DNA of 64,000 nucleotides from Hahella ganghwensis DSM 17046 (GTDB taxonomy: Bacteria; Pseudomonadota; Gammaproteobacteria; Pseudomonadales; Oleiphilaceae), in the NCBI RefSeq assembly GCF_000376785.1, contig NZ_AQXX01000116.1, forward strand, positions 1-64,000, written 5' to 3'. Each line of letters starts with the position of its first letter. Position 1 is the first letter of the stretch. This document shows positions 34,526 through 42,158 of the stretch, in pieces. The position numbers and the translations under genes are program-made. Under the pieces are notes generated by a model. That model did not search any database. It was not told the DNA's origin and saw only the letters and a program-made list of their open reading frames with translations.

Positions 34526-35316
34526 ACAGATATGATCAAACACCGGTCCTGCAGGCGCGGGGCCTGGTAAAACGCTACGGGCGTGTCACTGCCATCGATG
34601 ACACGGATTTCGATTTATATGCTGGCGAAATTCTGGCTGTCATTGGCGACAACGGTGCGGGGAAATCCTCCCTGATCAAGGCCCTTTCCGGTGCTGTGTC
34701 TCCGGATGCCGGCGAAATTTTCGTAGACGGCAAACCGACCACCTTCAACAACCCACTGGATGCCCGGTCACAGGGAATCGAAACGGTCTACCAGAATCTG
34801 GCCGTCTCACCAGCACTTAATATTGCAGACAATCTCTATCTTGGCCGGGAAATTCGCAAACCGGGCATCCTGGGAAGTGTTTTCCGCATGCTGGACAAGA
34901 AAAAGATGCATGAGGCGGCGCGCCATAAAATGTCTGACCTGGGATTGCTGACAATTCAGAATATTGGACAGACAGTTGAAACACTGTCCGGCGGCCAGCG
35001 TCAGGGAGTGGCGGTGGCACGTTCGGCGATGTTCGGCAGTCGTGTGGTCATCATGGACGAGCCAACCGCTGCGTTGGGTGTGAAAGAGTCCCGACGGGTA
35101 CTGGGGCTGATTCGTCAGGTCAGAGACAAAGGTTTACCAGTGGTTCTGATCAGCCACAATATGCCTCATGTCTTCGAAGTGGCGGACCGAATCCACATTC
35201 ACCGACTGGGCAAACGAATTGCGGTGATCAGCCCTAAAACCCACAGCATGTCAGATGCAGTGGCCATCATGACTGGCGCCATGGACCCGAATCAACCCGG
35301 CAGTCTTCAAGACTGA
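34522..35316 (+). CDS. frcA: Fructose-type ABC transporter, ATPase
   Basis: 264 residues, a single ABC domain, unlike RbsA which has two; a single domain is characteristic of FrcA. Walker A GDNGAGKSS, signature LSGGQRQGV, Walker B VVIMDEPTAAL and the H-loop LISHN are all intact. Translation starts at an ATG overlapping the frcC stop by four bases. Together with FrcB and FrcC it makes a complete importer. Confidence 0.93.
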   Translation: MNRYDQTPVLQARGLVKRYGRVTAIDDTDFDLYAGEILAVIGDNGAGKSSLIKALSGAVSPDAGEIFVDGKPTTFNNPLDARSQGIETVYQNLAVSPALNIADNLYLGREIRKPGILGSVFRMLDKKKMHEAARHKMSDLGLLTIQNIGQTVETLSGGQRQGVAVARSAMFGSRVVIMDEPTAALGVKESRRVLGLIRQVRDKGLPVVLISHNMPHVFEVADRIHIHRLGKRIAVISPKTHSMSDAVAIMTGAMDPNQPGSLQD

Positions 35317-35357
35317 CAGGCTTATGCTAATCTTTGATCGGCTCTTTAATAGAGAAT

Positions 35358-35408
35358 CGGCACCTGACTGACGATACCAAGTAAGTTGGCAGGTGTCGGT
35401 TATTTGAT
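35358..35408 (+). terminator. Terminator or attenuator hairpin after frcA
   Basis: CGGCACCTG (35358-35366) pairs with CAGGTGTCG (35390-35398) with one G-U pair and a 23-base loop, then GTTATTTGATTT. It lies between frcA and the second binding-protein gene and may lower or stop transcription there. Confidence 0.5.
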
Positions 35409-35428
35409 TTGCCAGGTCTGTTAACCTG

Positions 35429-36409
35429 ATGTCATTAACTCAAAATGTGAATACCTACTTTATGCGGTTGCTGTGTCTATTTCTGCTCCTGACAATGATC
35501 GCTTTGTCCCCTTTTGCCAGTGTGTCAGCGGACAATGATCAAACTTCCGAATTGCGGGCTGTGGGAGTCAGTGTATCCGACCTGGGAAATCCGTTTTTTG
35601 TCCGCATTGCTGAAACCATCAGAGAAAAGATTCGAGATCGGTTCGGCACCTCAGTCAAAGTCACCATCCGATCCAACGCCTATGATGAAACCCGGCTTGA
35701 GAGTCAGTTGGAGGCCTTTATTGAGCAACAAATGGACTTGGTGATCCTGGTTGCATCAGACCCTAACGCGATTGAACCTACCATACGCCAGGCGCAGCGT
35801 GCCGGCATCAAAGTTGTTGCGGTAGACGTCAATGCTATTGGTGCGGACGCGACGGTCACTACCGATAATGTGCAGGCCGGAGAAGTCGCGTGCCAGTTTC
35901 TCGCGGACCGCCTTGAAGGCCAGGGCAATATTGCCATCATCAATGGTCCTCCGGTGTCATCGGTGATCGAACGGGTTGCAGGGTGCAAGGCTGTCCTTAA
36001 CAATTACCAGGATATCTACCTGCTATCTGACACTATCAGTGGCGGCGGTAGCGTAGAAGGTGGAATGGAGGCCATGGCATTACTGATGGAAAGCCACCCG
36101 GAGCTGGACGCCGTTTTTGCCATTAATGACCCAACCGCTTCCGGTGCAGCGGCCATGGCTCAACAGTCTGGCCGTACCGATATGGTAATTGCGTCAGTTG
36201 ATGGTGCGCCAATGGCCGTTGAGGCATTTCAATCCAATAACCCGGTATGGGCCGCCTCCGCCGCCCAGTTTCCAGCAGTGATGGCTGCTACAGCCGTAGA
36301 CCTGGGGATTGATCTCGTTAATGGGATTCAACCACCACAGACCAAAATACTGATTCCCACACAGCTATTACGGGATAATAATGTCCACCTCTACCATGGT
36401 TGGAATTAA
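35429..36409 (+). CDS. Second periplasmic sugar-binding protein
   Basis: 326 residues, same fold and family as FrcB but clearly divergent. Signal peptide LLCLFLLLTMIALSPFASVSA; mature part begins AVGVSVSDLGNPFFVRIAE and has VASDPNAIEPTIRQAQRAG, VVAVDVNAIG, NGPPVSSVIERVAGC and FAINDPTASGAA. No permease or ATPase of its own follows, so it may feed the same FrcCA pair with another sugar or serve as a chemoreceptor or kinase ligand. The next gene is a PfkB kinase. Start at the ATG 35429; a second ATG at 35462 is also possible. Confidence 0.85.
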   Translation: MSLTQNVNTYFMRLLCLFLLLTMIALSPFASVSADNDQTSELRAVGVSVSDLGNPFFVRIAETIREKIRDRFGTSVKVTIRSNAYDETRLESQLEAFIEQQMDLVILVASDPNAIEPTIRQAQRAGIKVVAVDVNAIGADATVTTDNVQAGEVACQFLADRLEGQGNIAIINGPPVSSVIERVAGCKAVLNNYQDIYLLSDTISGGGSVEGGMEAMALLMESHPELDAVFAINDPTASGAAAMAQQSGRTDMVIASVDGAPMAVEAFQSNNPVWAASAAQFPAVMAATAVDLGIDLVNGIQPPQTKILIPTQLLRDNNVHLYHGWN

Positions 36410-36479
36410 CAATTTTGCTGGTATTTGACAGAATCCCGAATCTGTCGACACGTACCGACGCAATCGTTCTGGAGAAACT

Positions 36480-37409
36480 ATGCAACCTGTTCTTTGTTTT
36501 GGTGAAGCGCTTATTGACTGCCTTCAAACGAGCCAGTCAGAAGTTGACGGTCTGATGCTGCCGCAATTTACCCATTTTCCCGGAGGAGCTCCGGCCAATG
36601 TCGCCGTCGCAGTGGCCAAGCTTGGCGGCAACGCCCACTTCGCCGGCCAGGTTGGAAAGGACGCGTTTGGCGAATTTCTGAAAGGCGCATTGGAACGATA
36701 TGGCGTCCATACCCGGCAGTTACACCAGCATGAGTCAGCACCAACACCACTGGCCTTTGTTTTGCTGGATGATGAGGGGGAACGAAGCTTCAGCTTCTAC
36801 CGAACCGATACCGCTGATTTGCTGTTCGAAGCCGGCATGATCGAGTGGGAACAATTTTCATCCCCCGGAATACTTCACCTGTGCTCCAACACGCTGACAG
36901 ATGACGACATCTTTCACACGACACTGGAAGTCATTAACCAGGCCAAAGCCTTGGGCTGGAAAATCAGTTTTGATATCAACTTCCGTGACAATTTGTGGGC
37001 TCAACCGGAACAAGCCCCGGAACGCATCGCCACCGTTGTGGAACACTCAGACGTTATCAAGGCCAGCGGCGAAGAACTTGAACTGCTGTATCCCAATGAA
37101 GATCTTTTGACTCTGATCAAAAGTTGGGTGGATGACCGTTTGGTAGTAATTACAGACGGAGGTAAGGCCGTCACGGGCTATTTCGGCGATAGCGAATGGA
37201 CTATTGAGGTCCCTAAAGTCCAGGTTGTGGACACGACCAGTGCTGGCGACAGCTTTGTCGGAGGCCTGTTATTCCAGCTTTCACAGTTAACTGAGTGGGA
37301 TAACGTCGGATTTAAGCAAGCTGTGGATTTTGCGGTCCGTTGTGGTGCAATTACAGTGACCCGAGCTGGTGCATATCCGGCTCTTCCATGGGCAAATGAG
37401 CTGGAATGA
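36480..37409 (+). CDS. PfkB-family sugar kinase (fructokinase)
   Basis: 309 residues. CFGEALIDCL at the start, PGGAPANVAVAVAKLGG (substrate-lid region) and VDTTSAGDSFVGGLL with the catalytic aspartate of the anion hole are the PfkB signatures; the form closest to this is fructokinase. It would phosphorylate the sugar imported by FrcBCA to a 6-phosphate. GGAGAAACT precedes the ATG. Follows the second binding protein by 70 bases, so it is likely in the same operon. Confidence 0.9.
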   Translation: MQPVLCFGEALIDCLQTSQSEVDGLMLPQFTHFPGGAPANVAVAVAKLGGNAHFAGQVGKDAFGEFLKGALERYGVHTRQLHQHESAPTPLAFVLLDDEGERSFSFYRTDTADLLFEAGMIEWEQFSSPGILHLCSNTLTDDDIFHTTLEVINQAKALGWKISFDINFRDNLWAQPEQAPERIATVVEHSDVIKASGEELELLYPNEDLLTLIKSWVDDRLVVITDGGKAVTGYFGDSEWTIEVPKVQVVDTTSAGDSFVGGLLFQLSQLTEWDNVGFKQAVDFAVRCGAITVTRAGAYPALPWANELE

Positions 37410-37713
37410 GATAGCGATCAAAAAATACTCTTTCCATTTGGAAAATTTGGTGTATGATGAATGTGGCCTGTGGATCAGACCTATTTATGCAACATTTGGC
37501 GCTGAACACTTCGCTACACCGCTTCATCCGAGATATTCAACTCAGGTTGGGTATCAGTCAAACCAGATTGAACTTCGGTTCAGCCAGGTTTGGGAAATGT
37601 AAGTCCGTTGTTCTGAAGTTTGTCATCCCTTCTTGTCTTCATAAGTATCTCTACCTTGGGGCCTTAACACGCGTAAGCGTACGTAACATTGATATAGAAA
37701 TTCAGGAAACATC
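37410..37713 (+). other. Leader region of the cold shock gene
   Basis: About 300 bases with no credible gene (a frame at 37454-37825 overlaps the cold shock gene and has no family features). TATGAT at 37453-37458 is a possible -10 box. If that is the promoter the transcript would have a leader of about 250 bases, as in the cold-sensing leaders of cspA-type genes. Confidence 0.45.
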
Positions 37714-37923
37714 ATGTCCAAAGCAACAGGAACCGTTAAGTGGTTCAACGAAGACAAAGGTTATGGTTTTATCACTCAAGACAACGGCGGTGCTGACGTA
37801 TTTGTTCACTTCCGTGCGATCGTAGGTGAAGGCTTCAGAAAACTGGCTGAAGGTCAAAAAGTAACTTTTGACATCGAGCAAGGCCAGAAAGGACCTCAAG
37901 CGGCGAACGTAGTAGCCGAGTAA
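37714..37923 (+). CDS. Cold shock protein (CspA family)
   Basis: 69 residues, one cold-shock domain with RNP1 KGYGFITQD and RNP2 VFVHFRAI. Binds single-stranded nucleic acid and acts as an RNA chaperone or antiterminator. Long leader upstream and strong terminator downstream indicate a single-gene transcript. Which paralogue it is cannot be said from one window. Confidence 0.95.
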   Translation: MSKATGTVKWFNEDKGYGFITQDNGGADVFVHFRAIVGEGFRKLAEGQKVTFDIEQGQKGPQAANVVAE

Positions 37924-38018
37924 TACTCCTTCTAAATAGCTTTTCAACAGACATGGGTCTTTTGATCCAGCTGTAAAGCTATGCCCCAGATATGTATGCG
38001 GGCGAACAGAATTTCGCA

Positions 38019-38050
38019 GGGGAGGCCTCGTGCCTCCCCTTCTTCGTTTT
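38019..38050 (+). terminator. Terminator of the cold shock gene
   Basis: GGGGAGGC and GCCTCCCC with a 5-base loop, then TTCTTCGTTTT. It starts 96 bases after the stop codon. Confidence 0.85.
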
Positions 38051-38105
38051 AGAATCCGCCTGCCAGCTTCCTGCCATGATTGGCGAACACCAATTCTGTC
38101 AATAT

Positions 38106-38933
38106 TTACTTCTGCAATTGCCTGATCAGTGCTGTCATAGCGCGGGAAAGTTCACTGAGTGCTTTCTGGTTGTCAGTGATCACAATCCATTTATCCTGGC
38201 TTTCCACCGGGTGCCATAACCAACACTCACGACGATCGAAGTTACAATCACTCCCGACATAGGGATCTACACCGAACACTCCCATGCGGGATAAAGTGTG
38301 ATTGGCATTGCCAGACTGGGTGTAATCAGTTTCCTGAACCACCAGTTCATCCTGACTGTTGGTACTGATTCGAAATACCCGCCCCTCATTCTTATCAAGA
38401 TGGCGAATACGTCCAGGTACATAGACATTGGCTTTCAGAATGCCGTTGATATGCTCAACCAGAGCGTTCTTATCACTGCTGGTTAGATAAAGTTTTTTCA
38501 GGCTGGCCAGATATTGATCATTTTCGCTGGAAATCACCTGACTCCAGTCAATATCCGATTTCGTGGTTGATGCAGCTTTTTTGTTCTCCAGATCCGTAAT
38601 CAGACGTAACGCCTGTTCATAATACTCACCTTCGTTCCCGGCCCGGTTCACATATTCGACCAGAGCATTGGCTGCTGAATCATTTTCTCCGTAGTTGGCA
38701 TCTACCAGTCCCTTGAAGTAGAAGTAACTCACTTCCGGTTCTATCGACAACTCTGCAATTTTATCCAGGGCAGACTTGGCATCGGCGTAGTCCAAGGTCT
38801 TTATGCTTTCATCAGCGACCAGCAAAAGCCGTTGCATTTCATGTTCCGGAGCCAGAGTTGCTCCCATCACCTGCCCTGCAGCACCAAACATCAGCGCCTT
38901 CGCAAGCAATACCGCGATAATCCATTGCTTCAT
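38106..38933 (-). CDS. Secreted protein of unknown function
   Basis: 275 residues with signal peptide IIAVLLAKALMFGAAGQVMG. The N-terminal half (residues about 35-105) looks helical with TPR-like spacing (ADESIKTLDYADAKSALDKI, NDSAANALVEYVNRAG); the C-terminal half is a beta-rich domain with two cysteines (SDCNFDRRECWLW), likely disulphide-bonded in the periplasm. GAGAGGTAG precedes the ATG. Not recognised. Confidence 0.75.
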   Translation of the reverse strand: MKQWIIAVLLAKALMFGAAGQVMGATLAPEHEMQRLLLVADESIKTLDYADAKSALDKIAELSIEPEVSYFYFKGLVDANYGENDSAANALVEYVNRAGNEGEYYEQALRLITDLENKKAASTTKSDIDWSQVISSENDQYLASLKKLYLTSSDKNALVEHINGILKANVYVPGRIRHLDKNEGRVFRISTNSQDELVVQETDYTQSGNANHTLSRMGVFGVDPYVGSDCNFDRRECWLWHPVESQDKWIVITDNQKALSELSRAMTALIRQLQK

Positions 38934-39279
38934 AACATCTACCTCTCAGATATAAGCCCGTGCGGCTTAAACTCCAACATTCCAAACGATTTCTTCAGTG
39001 CACTGACAGAAAAACTTCTTCCCGGAAGGAATGTCAGAAACTCAGATTTATACAACTGATAACATCAGCAGACCCAAGGGTCAGATAATGTTTCGACATC
39101 ATAGCCCCTAGAATAGCGCTTAACGCAAAATATCCAACCATTTCTTAAGGGTTGCCTGTCTCAGATGTAGAAAGATTAACGGAATCAGGCGGAAATATGT
39201 CATTGAATCGTCATGCCGTTGACATATTGTGAAAGTCGTTGCCTGTTCGAGTCCGAACCAGGAAAGAAAAAACGAACTG
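38934..39279. other. Divergent intergenic region
   Basis: About 345 bases between the secreted protein (minus) and the M14 peptidase (plus). TTGACA at 39220-39225 could be a -35 box for the peptidase. Nothing else is evident. Confidence 0.4.
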
Positions 39280-40335
39280 ATGAAGCGGCGGTTTATGTAT
39301 CCCAAGATCCACTACCCCATTCAGGAACTGAATAAGATTCAACAGTTGATAGAGCTCGGGGGCAGTTTCATTGAGCACGAAATCCTGGAGACAGTCCATT
39401 TTCGCGACTATCAGCTTCCGTTATACCTACTGAAAGTTGGCGCAGCAACGCCAGACAAGCCCGCACTGGCCCTCACCGGCGGTATCCACGGACTTGAAAA
39501 AATTGGCTCTCAGGTCATTCTGGCCTATCTGGAGTCTCTATTAAAGCAACTGAGCTGGGACGAGTCTCTGCGTGAAGAACTCAAACAGGTTCAGCTATAT
39601 TTTTTGCCGGCAATCAACCCGGCGGGAATGATTCGGAAAACCCGGGCCAATGGTAACGGTGTCGATCTGATGCGCAACGCGCCAATTGATGCCGAAACCC
39701 GAGTCCCTCTGCTTCTGGGAGGCCAGCGCCTGACCACACGTTTTCCCTGGTACCGGGGCAACCGTGACAATATGGAGCCGGAGGCACTCGCCTTGTGCAA
39801 GTTTGTCCGGGAAAAGCTCATGACAGCTCCCTTCAGCATGGCACTGGACTGCCACTCCGGATTCGGATTCAACGATCAGCTGTGGTTTCCCTTCGCTTAC
39901 AGTAAAGAGCCAATTCATCACCTGCCGGAAGTATTTGCACTCCGTAACCTGTTGTTTGAAACCTATCCCAATCACGTCTACACATTTGAACCTCAGTCCC
40001 GGGTATACACCACCCATGGAGATCTGTGGGATTATCTCTATCTGGAAGCTCAGGAATCCCAGACGATGTTCCTTCCGCTGACGATGGAAATGGGATCCTG
40101 GCAGTGGATCAAAAAAAATCCGCGGCAACTGGTACAGTTATTGGGATTCTTCCATCCCATATTGCCTCATCGGATTCGAAGAGTATTGAGGCGGCACCTC
40201 ACGTTCATTGATTTTCTCAAGAATGCTGTTCGTTCCTACCATAACTGGCTGCCAAGCTCCCAGCAGCGTGCGCACTATGAGTTGGCCGCTTTGGCCTTGT
40301 GGTACGATCAGAATCCGGCAAAGGATGCCGATTGA
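39280..40335 (+). CDS. M14-family zinc carboxypeptidase-like protein
   Basis: 351 residues, no signal peptide. GGIHGLEKIG carries the zinc ligands H and E, ARANGNGVDLMRN-type NGNGVDLMRN is the substrate carboxylate-binding motif, DCHSGFG gives the third ligand H, and LTMEMGSWQW holds the catalytic glutamate. These are the landmarks of M14 peptidases of the AgaBC/succinylglutamate-desuccinylase-like type. Its stop overlaps the start of an alpha/beta hydrolase gene by one base, so the two probably act on the same substrate. A GTG start at 39229 is possible; the ATG at 39280 fits better, though without a strong ribosome site. Confidence 0.8.
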   Translation: MKRRFMYPKIHYPIQELNKIQQLIELGGSFIEHEILETVHFRDYQLPLYLLKVGAATPDKPALALTGGIHGLEKIGSQVILAYLESLLKQLSWDESLREELKQVQLYFLPAINPAGMIRKTRANGNGVDLMRNAPIDAETRVPLLLGGQRLTTRFPWYRGNRDNMEPEALALCKFVREKLMTAPFSMALDCHSGFGFNDQLWFPFAYSKEPIHHLPEVFALRNLLFETYPNHVYTFEPQSRVYTTHGDLWDYLYLEAQESQTMFLPLTMEMGSWQWIKKNPRQLVQLLGFFHPILPHRIRRVLRRHLTFIDFLKNAVRSYHNWLPSSQQRAHYELAALALWYDQNPAKDAD

Positions 40336-41144
40336 TGACGACCCGACAATCCGCCCAGTCCAATCCGGAATCCAGCCCTACTCTGGTGCTGCTTCGCGGA
40401 TGGATGAGAGACCAACGACACTGGGAGCAATTTCCCGAAACGCTCACCAGACTCTGTCACAAGACTGGCCTGGATTACCCCCTGATGCTTCCGGACATAC
40501 CCGGCAACGGACGTCGCTTCAGAGAACACACCCCTGCCTCGATTCCGGGTATCTATCGACAATTGCAGAAAGAACTGGGATCTGAAACGCCAATCATTAT
40601 TATCGGGCTGTCCATGGGCGGCATGATCGGCACAGAATGGCTAAACCACAACCCGGAGCAGGTCTTGGGCCTCGTGCTGATCAACTCCAGCTTGCGTCCC
40701 TTCGCCAAACCCTGGGAACGGCTGGCACCCAAAGTTTGGCCGCAAGTGATGATGCAGGTGGGAAGGTCGCAGGCTGACCGGGAGCAGTTGATCTTGAATC
40801 TCACGCTGTCACCAGCGAATCAAACAGCCACAAGACTGGCCAACTGGATTCAATGGAGTGCACAGTTTCCGGTTTCTCATACAAATGCCTGTCGCCAGTT
40901 ATTGGCTGCGGCCCGGTATAAAGTTCCGACAAAAGATGCCCCTGAATGCCCTGCTCTGATTATAGGTGGTGCGCATGACAGGCTGGTCAACCCAATCTGC
41001 TCAAAACGGATCGCCGAGGCCTGGGGTTGCCAATACCACTACTTGCCCGGCGGCCATGACTTACCAATTGAGCATCCCGAAATGCTGTCACAACACATCG
41101 TCGATTGGCTGAAAGATCGCATCGCTGAAAAAAACAGCCCCTAA
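40335..41144 (+). CDS. Alpha/beta hydrolase
   Basis: 269 residues. Nucleophile elbow GLSMGGMIG, acid in GGAHDRLVNP and histidine in PGGHDLPIEHP complete the Ser-Asp-His triad. VLLRGWMRDQRHWEQF near the start has the oxyanion residues after the first strand. Substrate unknown. The ATG is fused to the M14 peptidase stop (TGATG), indicating coupled translation. Confidence 0.88.
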   Translation: MTTRQSAQSNPESSPTLVLLRGWMRDQRHWEQFPETLTRLCHKTGLDYPLMLPDIPGNGRRFREHTPASIPGIYRQLQKELGSETPIIIIGLSMGGMIGTEWLNHNPEQVLGLVLINSSLRPFAKPWERLAPKVWPQVMMQVGRSQADREQLILNLTLSPANQTATRLANWIQWSAQFPVSHTNACRQLLAAARYKVPTKDAPECPALIIGGAHDRLVNPICSKRIAEAWGCQYHYLPGGHDLPIEHPEMLSQHIVDWLKDRIAEKNSP

Positions 41145-41256
41145 TCAAACTGTGCATATTTTGCCTTTTTTGGTCAGCACAAAGACTGCTCCCGCCCCTT
41201 CTCCCTCATAAAGCGTTGGTTTAATGGTCTCACTAACCCAGACAAGTGAGGACATT

Positions 41257-42120
41257 ATGATCAATCAGGATTTCACTCCCAAACCCTTCTGGCGTTTCGG
41301 TATTGCAGTTACAGCTGTTTCCCTGATGACCGCCTGCGGCAGTCAGACATTGACGGAAAACCCCGAAACCACGGCCAGTTACAACGCAACTGACAGCAGT
41401 GCTTCTGTTCAGCAGGACGCCTCCTATCAAGCAGATGAAGATGAATTGATCGGCTACGGGCTGATCACTCCTGTGACCTCTGACCAGGAAATCATCGAAA
41501 AAGATAACATTGAGTCGAGGGCTTCAGACGAAAATGACGCTTTACTCATATCGGATAGCAGTAAACAACCGAGCACCCCGAAACTGGAGGAGGATGCGGA
41601 CATGACCGTATTGGTACTGGACGAAGCGACAATGACCGCCCTTGAAGCCCAGTATGGGGAAAACACCAAACAGCAGGAAAACATACATCCAGACCAGGAT
41701 GCTGACGCAATGACGACAATTGAACCACCCCAGCCAAGAATTATTTATTATGGCTTTGACCAAGCAGAACTGGATGCAGCCCAAAAAGCAGAGATTCGCC
41801 AACACGCCAATTTCCTGGCGGTGCATCCCGACTATCAGATTCAACTGCATGGCCATACAGATAAGCAGGGACATCCGACTTACAATGAAAAGCTTGCCAG
41901 GCAACGGGCCCAATTGGTTGCCGACGCTCTGATTGACGCTGGAGTCAATCCTGAGCAAATCGAAATCTTTGCATGGGGTAGCCGCGATCCCCTGCTGAGT
42001 GCATCTCAGCACGATAAGAACCGCCGGGTGGAAATGATCTACCTGAATGATCAGGTCGCCTTTGGACAGGCCAATCCCCCCATCACCATGATGAAACAGG
42101 AAGCCCGTTTCGTTGATTGA
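41257..42120 (+). CDS. OmpA-family lipoprotein (Pal-like)
   Basis: 287 residues from an ATG preceded by GAGG. Lipoprotein signal ending in LMTACGSQ; then about 150 residues of low-complexity acidic, S/T/Q-rich linker; then an OmpA domain (IIYYGFDQAEL, LHGHTDKQGHPTYNEKLARQ, AWGSRDPL) that binds diaminopimelate in peptidoglycan. The long linker would let it bridge outer membrane and cell wall. It is not next to tolB, so it is not Pal itself. Confidence 0.88.
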   Translation: MINQDFTPKPFWRFGIAVTAVSLMTACGSQTLTENPETTASYNATDSSASVQQDASYQADEDELIGYGLITPVTSDQEIIEKDNIESRASDENDALLISDSSKQPSTPKLEEDADMTVLVLDEATMTALEAQYGENTKQQENIHPDQDADAMTTIEPPQPRIIYYGFDQAELDAAQKAEIRQHANFLAVHPDYQIQLHGHTDKQGHPTYNEKLARQRAQLVADALIDAGVNPEQIEIFAWGSRDPLLSASQHDKNRRVEMIYLNDQVAFGQANPPITMMKQEARFVD

Positions 42121-42158
42121 AAGTATCAGGATCGGTTCCACTTTCCGGAGCCGATCCT

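Noticed and set aside
35429-36409. Treating the second binding protein as a broken duplicate of FrcB
   Set aside because: It has its own signal peptide, full length and intact ligand-cleft motifs, and differs throughout from FrcB.
37690-37712. A short gene between the PfkB kinase and the cold shock gene
   Set aside because: Only the ribosome site of the cold shock gene is present.
37454-37825. A 123-residue open frame across the cold shock gene leader
   Set aside because: It overlaps the cold shock coding region in another frame, has no family features and no ribosome site; the cold shock gene with its leader explains the stretch.
41257-42120. Calling the OmpA-family lipoprotein Pal
   Set aside because: It is not in a tol cluster and has a long acidic linker unlike Pal.
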